Assembly: GCA_036507695.1 (NCBI GenBank)
Contig: DATCIR010000023.1
Location: 1-20,473, forward strand
Length of the DNA stretch: 20,473 bases
Reading direction: 5' to 3'
Origin: JAKEGK01 sp036507695
GTDB lineage: Bacteria > Pseudomonadota > Gammaproteobacteria > SZUA-152
The notes under the pieces are model-generated. The model made no database searches. It was not told the DNA's origin and saw only the letters and a list, made by a program, of their open reading frames with translations. Positions within the stretch are counted from its first letter, which is position 1. Every line of letters begins with the position of its first letter. Positions 16,070 through 20,473 of this stretch are shown in pieces. The position numbers and the translations under genes are program-made.

Positions 16070-16075
16070 TCCTAT

Positions 16076-17239
16076 TTACTGTTTGGGCGCGGTGTATACC
16101 CGCAGTTTTAATGCCTTGAGTTCCTGGACGATATCGTCGGGTATGTCGGTGCCGCGGGAACCTGAATAGGAAAAGGTAATATACGCTTCGTATTCGTCAT
16201 AACACTTTTCAGCGTACGAGTGAGACGTATATTGCAGCATGCATTCTTTTAAGTACATGTCCGCCAGCGAAAAATAAAAACTGTAGTCGATCGACCGGTC
16301 AACAATAGCCAGCCAGTAAAGTATGACGGGAATTTCCTCCCTGGGCGGTGACGTATTTAAATAATGATAGAGCAGGCCGCGCAACCAGACGCGCGCCACT
16401 TTTTCTTTTTTACTCGGGAAGTCCGCCATGCCGGGGTCATGCAGCGGCCCCAGGATTTTATCGACATACAGCTTCAATTGATCCATATCCGGGTTGGTTA
16501 CGCTGGACACCTGCTGTTGTTTTAAATCCTCCAGGCCGGCCAGCCATTCTTCCAGGTTTTTTTGGCTGTACTTGGTATGGTTGGGGTTGCCCTTTAGCTT
16601 GCTCAATTCAGTAATTGCATCCTCCGGCCGGTTATAAACCTGGGCGTTGATCGTCAGTATGCGTTTCATAACGGTCATGAGTTCGGCTTCGGATAGCTTG
16701 TTGCTTGACGTAACATGCTTCAGGTAGTGGGTCATCGCCGACTTATAATTGCGGGTCATGTAGCCGAACTCGGCAAATTGCAGGTCGTCGCCAAACCGGT
16801 CTCTGCCGATATCGCTAAACAAAGTGCGCTGATTCGAGTCCTGCGTGTGGCATGAGCTGCAAATGGAAACAAACTCCTTGACAATATTGGTCGCGTGCTT
16901 GTAATTGTCATGTTTCAGGGCAATCAGGGCGTCGCTTAACTTGGTGTGAATAACTTCGAAGGAAATACGATACGTAGGTGATTTGACGTCAAAATGCGGT
17001 TTCGCTTCGCGGAACAACGTATCCAGTTTCCGGATGGCGTCAGTTAACTGCTGCTTACCCGCGGCTTGCTCCATGGCTTTTTCATCAAAAAGCACCGGAA
17101 ATATCCCTTGCACGGTTTGGCCGATTTTCACCATGATTTCGTTGACGGAAACCGCGGGTTTTTTTTCGATGCCGCTGGTGGCCGCGATAAGCGCCAGAAC
17201 AACAACGGATGCAATGACAAGCCACTTGAACTGTTTCAT
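16076..17239 (-). CDS. Uncharacterised exported mono-haem protein, cytochrome c'-like N-terminal half
   Basis: I do not recognise the family. The 387-aa protein opens with a basic start and a hydrophobic segment (about 6-21), a signal peptide or membrane anchor. Residues about 30-135 are predicted helical and end in one haem motif CSSCH (127-131) in the helix EFVSICSSCHTQ. A haem at the end of a roughly 100-residue helical bundle is the layout of class II cytochromes (c' type). The remaining 250 residues look helical, with helix-pair spacing reminiscent of TPR-like repeats, and lack further haem motifs. AGGTGA upstream of the ATG at 17239 is a fair ribosome binding site. It lies downstream of ppk1 and the cysteine-cluster gene, in the same direction, and ends at a hairpin. 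Confidence 0.75.
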   Translation of the reverse strand: MKQFKWLVIASVVVLALIAATSGIEKKPAVSVNEIMVKIGQTVQGIFPVLFDEKAMEQAAGKQQLTDAIRKLDTLFREAKPHFDVKSPTYRISFEVIHTKLSDALIALKHDNYKHATNIVKEFVSICSSCHTQDSNQRTLFSDIGRDRFGDDLQFAEFGYMTRNYKSAMTHYLKHVTSSNKLSEAELMTVMKRILTINAQVYNRPEDAITELSKLKGNPNHTKYSQKNLEEWLAGLEDLKQQQVSSVTNPDMDQLKLYVDKILGPLHDPGMADFPSKKEKVARVWLRGLLYHYLNTSPPREEIPVILYWLAIVDRSIDYSFYFSLADMYLKECMLQYTSHSYAEKCYDEYEAYITFSYSGSRGTDIPDDIVQELKALKLRVYTAPKQ

Positions 17240-17330
17240 AGATTCACCTGCAAGGTTTGTACATGAGATGTGCCAGGAGTCATTGTGTAAGTTCTAAACC
17301 TTACCTACTATTGATGAATAGAACCGATTG

Positions 17331-17352
17331 ATGAACTTAACCGGAAGTTCAT
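17331..17352. repeat. Perfect 8-bp inverted repeat upstream of the haem protein gene
   Basis: ATGAACTT (17331-17338) and AAGTTCAT (17345-17352) flank AACCGG. The arms are perfect and the dyad lies between the end of the cysteine-cluster gene and the start of the haem protein gene. A direct repeat, ATTGATGAA at 17310-17318 and 17327-17335, overlaps its left side. No T run follows in either direction, so an operator is as likely as a transcript-end structure. Confidence 0.55.
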
Positions 17353-17370
17353 TCGTGATAGTGCAATGTA

Positions 17371-17820
17371 TCACTTTGGCGTGCTTTTCTTTTCCGATTT
17401 CTTAAAACGCGTGTCCCATTTTTTGAATTTCTTGCGGCAGTATTGGTCCAGCGATGCGTAACTGTCGAAATACTTTTTATAGTCTTCTTCGGCGGGACCA
17501 TCAAATTCGCAGCAATCGTTGGAATGTTCACGGCAGATTTGCGGCCGCTTTTCATAGATTCCACAACCGCCGTCCGGTTGCAGATGCAGGCAGGGATTGG
17601 CCGCGCTCAGGAACCAGCCGTCTTCATCCTGAAACAGGCTAACATTCCGGTGAGAGACCAGCCACAGCAAGTAGTCAAAGTCCTTCATGGAGCGCGGCGT
17701 TTCGACTTGGTGCGTGATATACGTGCAACAAATGGAATGCCTGCACAGGGTACACTTGTTTTCCGGTGTCACTTTGGTGCGTTTCGGCAAATCCTTGATG
17801 GTGAAAAACTCAAACGTCAT
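17371..17820 (-). CDS. YkgJ-like CxxCxxxxCC cysteine-cluster protein
   Basis: Cytoplasmic 149-aa protein of the YkgJ/UPF0153 family, whose members are thought to bind zinc or an iron-sulphur cluster. Cysteines fall at 23, 26, 31 and 32 (CTLCRHSICC), then 77 and 86 (PCLHL and GGCGIYEKRP), 96 (ICREH) and 103-104 (NDCC). The CGIYEKRPQICREH segment is the family's most conserved stretch. The C-terminus is Lys-rich. The biochemical role of the family is not established. It lies 136 bp after ppk1 in the same direction and may be co-transcribed; no strong terminator separates them. Confidence 0.85.
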   Translation of the reverse strand: MTFEFFTIKDLPKRTKVTPENKCTLCRHSICCTYITHQVETPRSMKDFDYLLWLVSHRNVSLFQDEDGWFLSAANPCLHLQPDGGCGIYEKRPQICREHSNDCCEFDGPAEEDYKKYFDSYASLDQYCRKKFKKWDTRFKKSEKKSTPK

Positions 17821-17956
17821 GGTAGTAAAGCCCTGGCGGTTGCGCGGTTGATTGGCGGCTGTCTTGGATAAACATAATGGTTAATGGAGGATATGTAAAG
17901 CGGCAACACATTACATCGCAATGGATTTGGCGCTACGCCGCGCAGCGGAAAATTTC

Positions 17957-20035
17957 TCAGGACTGCTGCGTCAGCGTGTCCAGCAACATGGCTTGCGCGG
18001 TAAAGGGTGCTTCGTTTTCGGCGGGCGCGGTTTTGGTGAAGGTGCCGTCTGAATGTAAAATCCAGGCTTGTTTATTGTCTTTCAGGTAATAGTGAAGATC
18101 ATTAATAACTTTCTCTTGCATGCTCTTTAATCGTATCGGGAAACAGACTTCGACGCGCTGAAATAAATTGCGTTCCATGATATCCGCGCTGGACGCGTAG
18201 ATTTCCGGTTCGCCGCCGTTTTCAAAATAATAAACACGGGTGTGCTCGAGGAACCTGCCGACGATGGAACGCACCTGAATGTTGTCCGAAACACCGGTAA
18301 TGCCCGGGCGCAGGCAACAAATGCCGCGCACAATTAAATCGATTTTTACACCGGCAACTGAAGCACGATACAGGCTGTGAATGATCTGTGGTTCGGTCAC
18401 GGCGTTTACTTTGATAATGATGCGCGCGGGTTTACCCTGGCTGATGTTGTCGATCTCGCGGTCTATTTTTTCCAATAAGGATTTGTGCAGTGTAAACGGT
18501 GATTGCAGAATTCTGTCCAGCCGGGCCACTTTACCCAGGCTGGTGAGCTGCAGGAAGACGCTGTTAATGTCCTGGCCGATTTTTTTGTCGCAGGTCAGCA
18601 GTCCATAATCAGTGTATAAACGCGCGGTGCGTGTGTGGTAGTTGCCGGTACCCAGGTGCACATATTGTTGTAGCTGTTTGCCTTCGCGGCGCACCACGTG
18701 AATCATTTTGGCGTGGGTTTTGTAGCCTACCACGCCATAGACGACGTGCACCCCGGCTTCCTGCAGCCGGGTCGCCAGTTCGATATTGGCTTCCTCGTCA
18801 AAGCGCGCGCGCAATTCAACCACCACCGTTACTTCCTTGCTCGCCCGGGCGGCATCAACCAGGTGGCCGACAATGGCGGAATTGGCGCCGGTGCGGTACA
18901 GGGTTTGTTTTATGCTTAACACACTGGGATCACTCGCGGCCTGACGCACAAAATCCAGCACGGGCGCGAACGACTGGAACGGGTGGTGCAATAGAATGTC
19001 GCCTTTCTTAATGGCGTTGAAAATATTGGCTGCGCCAACTAAGGCCGGGGGAATGCTCGGCGTGAAGGACGGGAACTTGAGTTCCGGTTTATCGATCAGG
19101 TCATAGACGCCGGCCACGCGGTTCAGGTTGACCGGCCCGTTAATCTGGAACAATTCACGGGCGGGAATTTCAAACCGGTGCAGCAGGAAATTGACCAGGT
19201 TGTCGGGACAATTGTCGGCGATTTCCAAACGTATCGAATCGCCATAACGGCGTGAAGCCAGTTCGCCTTCCACGGCACGGAGTAAATCCTCCACTTCTTC
19301 CTCATCAACGAACAGATTGCTGTTGCGCGTGACGCGGAATTGATAACAACCCTGTACCGTCATGCCATAAAACAGTTCATTAACATAAGCGTGGATGATG
19401 GAAGAGAGAAAAACAAAGTCGTGTGGACCACTAGCGGTCTCATCCTTGGGAAGCTGGATAACACGCGGCAAGGCGCGCGGCGCCTGTACTATTGCCAGAT
19501 CGCTTTGCCGGCCGAACGCGTCCTTGCCTTTGAGCTCTATGATGAAGTTCAAACTCTTATTCAAGATGCGTGGAAATGGATGTGCCGGGTCCAGTCCCAA
19601 GGGCGTCAGAATGGGCGACAAGTCCTCCCGAAAATATTCGCGCAGCCAGTTTTCCTGCGACTCATTCCAGTCGCTGCGGCGTATAAAGTTGATACCGTGT
19701 TTTTCCAGTCCCGGCAAAATAACGTCGTTCAGCGTGACGTATTGTTCCTTGACAATTTGATGGGCGCGTTCGCTGATGGCGTTGAGGATTTCCACCGGCG
19801 ACATGTTGTCGGGTCCCGCCTGGGTGGATCCGAGTTCCGCGCGCTGGATCAAGCCCGCCACCCGCACTTCAAAAAACTCATCCAGATTGGTGCTGGCTAT
19901 TGCGAGGTAACGCAAGCGCTCCAACAACGGCACCGACGGATCGTTCGCCTGTTCCAATACCCGCCAGTTGAATTCGAGCAGGCTCAATTCGCGGTTGATA
20001 TAGAGTTCGGGTTGTTTTAAATCCAGCGCGTCCAT
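17957..20035 (-). CDS. ppk1: Polyphosphate kinase 1
   Basis: Makes polyphosphate reversibly from ATP at the inner membrane. The 692-aa length matches the family (E. coli 688). The N-terminal domain has YINRELSLLEFNWRVLEQA and the STNLDEFFEVRVAG block (48-61). The catalytic phospholipase-D-like half contains the autophosphorylated histidine, His441 in VGYKTHAKM, equivalent to E. coli His435. The second active-site histidine, His598 in RFLEHTRVYYF, is equivalent to His592. TGNYHTRTARLYTD and the SSADIMERNLFQRVE block are also intact. No good ribosome binding site precedes the ATG at 20035. I find no Pho box upstream. It is the first gene of the minus-strand run and functionally complements phosphate import at the other end of the window. 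Confidence 0.96.
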   Translation of the reverse strand: MDALDLKQPELYINRELSLLEFNWRVLEQANDPSVPLLERLRYLAIASTNLDEFFEVRVAGLIQRAELGSTQAGPDNMSPVEILNAISERAHQIVKEQYVTLNDVILPGLEKHGINFIRRSDWNESQENWLREYFREDLSPILTPLGLDPAHPFPRILNKSLNFIIELKGKDAFGRQSDLAIVQAPRALPRVIQLPKDETASGPHDFVFLSSIIHAYVNELFYGMTVQGCYQFRVTRNSNLFVDEEEVEDLLRAVEGELASRRYGDSIRLEIADNCPDNLVNFLLHRFEIPARELFQINGPVNLNRVAGVYDLIDKPELKFPSFTPSIPPALVGAANIFNAIKKGDILLHHPFQSFAPVLDFVRQAASDPSVLSIKQTLYRTGANSAIVGHLVDAARASKEVTVVVELRARFDEEANIELATRLQEAGVHVVYGVVGYKTHAKMIHVVRREGKQLQQYVHLGTGNYHTRTARLYTDYGLLTCDKKIGQDINSVFLQLTSLGKVARLDRILQSPFTLHKSLLEKIDREIDNISQGKPARIIIKVNAVTEPQIIHSLYRASVAGVKIDLIVRGICCLRPGITGVSDNIQVRSIVGRFLEHTRVYYFENGGEPEIYASSADIMERNLFQRVEVCFPIRLKSMQEKVINDLHYYLKDNKQAWILHSDGTFTKTAPAENEAPFTAQAMLLDTLTQQS

Positions 20036-20405
20036 TGAAGGTCAATCAGTATGGTTAAAAGGTTAGCGGGTATCGGGGGTTGGGAATATTAGTTGCTTGC
20101 TGCCAATTACACGGATTCTACTGCTTTTTACCGGATAATAAACAGAATTTGCTTTATACAGCTTTCATTTTCCAGGCCAATTAAACAGCTTATGGCGGTA
20201 TTGTGCCATTCGTATGACAAGCAGCCCGGCGTTTCAATCCACTCTAGGAAAGGCGTTAAGGCGTGGGATCGGCCGGCAAAACCGGTTGTACCCCAAGCGG
20301 TTGGCGGGACTGTCAATACGGGCATCGAATATACAGTAGCCGAACCATTCCCTGGTTTGCCGATTGCCCCCTGTCCCTGGATTACGCTGGGTCCGAAAGC
20401 AAATA
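20036..20405. other. Intergenic region upstream of ppk1
   Basis: No gene is supported in these 370 bp. A plus-strand frame is open from 20093 to 20443, but its composition and lack of a ribosome binding site argue against coding. TCCCTGG occurs twice (20349-20355 and 20374-20380). The ppk1 promoter should lie near 20040-20170; TATAAAG on the minus strand around 20152-20158 is a possible -10. Two CTGT-type half-sites on the minus strand (20155-20161 and 20139-20145) are 16 bp apart, which does not fit a Pho box. Confidence 0.5.
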
Positions 20406-20473
20406 TTAATGATATTGCTTGCTTAACTCATGGACCGAGTTGATGAATACCGCGACATGTTCCGGATTAATCC
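20406..20473 (-). CDS. Possible C-terminal end of a gene running off the right edge
   Basis: On the minus strand one frame is open from the window edge for 21 codons and ends with TAA at 20406-20408. It reads INPEHVAVFINSVHELSKQ and then YH, with a plausible residue mix for a protein C-terminus. The other minus frames are less convincing. The segment is too short to identify or to prove as coding. Confidence 0.3.
   Translation of the reverse strand, partial: INPEHVAVFINSVHELSKQYH

Larger units (their letters stand above)
15713..16075. other. Intergenic region with FNR-type promoter, T10 tract and terminator
   Basis: No gene is supported in these 363 bp. From left to right they hold the leader and promoter of the HupH_C-domain gene (about 15820-15871), a run of ten T (15901-15910), a dyad ACCCTG/CAGGGT (15926-15939), a GC-rich palindrome CACGGCCGCCGTG (16015-16027) and the terminator-like hairpin of the minus-strand haem protein gene (16044-16068). 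The T run precedes rather than follows the dyad on the plus strand and is an A run on the minus strand, so these two do not make a terminator. Confidence 0.6.

Noticed and set aside
19340..20020. 226-codon plus-strand frame
   Set aside because: Antisense to the conserved N-terminal half of ppk1; no recognisable domain.
20139..20161. Possible Pho box upstream of ppk1
   Set aside because: The two CTGT-type half-sites on the minus strand are 16 bp apart instead of 11 and lack further matching units.
20093..20443. 116-codon plus-strand frame at the right edge
   Set aside because: No ribosome binding site, composition unlike neighbouring genes, and it overlaps a possible minus-strand C-terminus.

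Overview
The window is a stretch of gammaproteobacterial chromosome of roughly 50% GC. The seven-gene phosphate block (phoB-phoR-pstS-pstC-pstA-pstB-phoU) most resembles the Pseudomonas/Chromatiales arrangement: PstC and PstA both carry large periplasmic insertions and PstS is of the Pseudomonas type. Several single-haem c-type cytochromes and two good FNR/Anr-type sites suggest a respiratory bacterium that senses low oxygen. I cannot name the genus.

Layout. (1) 1-347 is AT-rich non-coding DNA with short repeats. (2) 348-9449, plus strand, is the phosphate regulon core: a PhoB/PhoR two-component system, the PstSCAB high-affinity phosphate importer and the regulator PhoU. Triple 11-bp-phased Pho boxes lie just upstream of phoB and of pstS, so the block is probably autoregulated. 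(3) 9494-13769, minus strand, convergent with phoU, encodes a MacAB/Lol-like export system: membrane fusion protein, ATPase and two related permeases. (4) 13839-14763, minus strand, has a UspA stress protein and a mono-haem lipoprotein; their 91-bp spacer holds a degenerate 14-bp tandem repeat. (5) 14941-15712 holds a small class I cytochrome c (plus) convergent with an orphan HupH/HyaF C-terminal-domain protein (minus). Each has an FNR-type site at a spacing that fits activation, and their 3' ends share a long inverted repeat. (6) 16076-20035, minus strand, runs ppk1 (polyphosphate kinase), a CxxCxxxxCC cysteine-cluster protein and a 387-aa mono-haem protein with a cytochrome-c'-like front half. 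(7) 20036-20473 is mostly non-coding, perhaps with the tail of one more minus-strand gene.

How it fits together. Phosphate sensing and import on the left and polyphosphate synthesis on the right bracket an export cassette and a cluster of periplasmic electron-transfer genes. The link between phosphate and redox genes is positional only: I find no convincing Pho box outside phoB and pstS. The least explained part is 14764-17370: an apparently oxygen-regulated cytochrome / HupH_C pair and an unrecognised mono-haem protein, with no hydrogenase or terminal reductase genes nearby.
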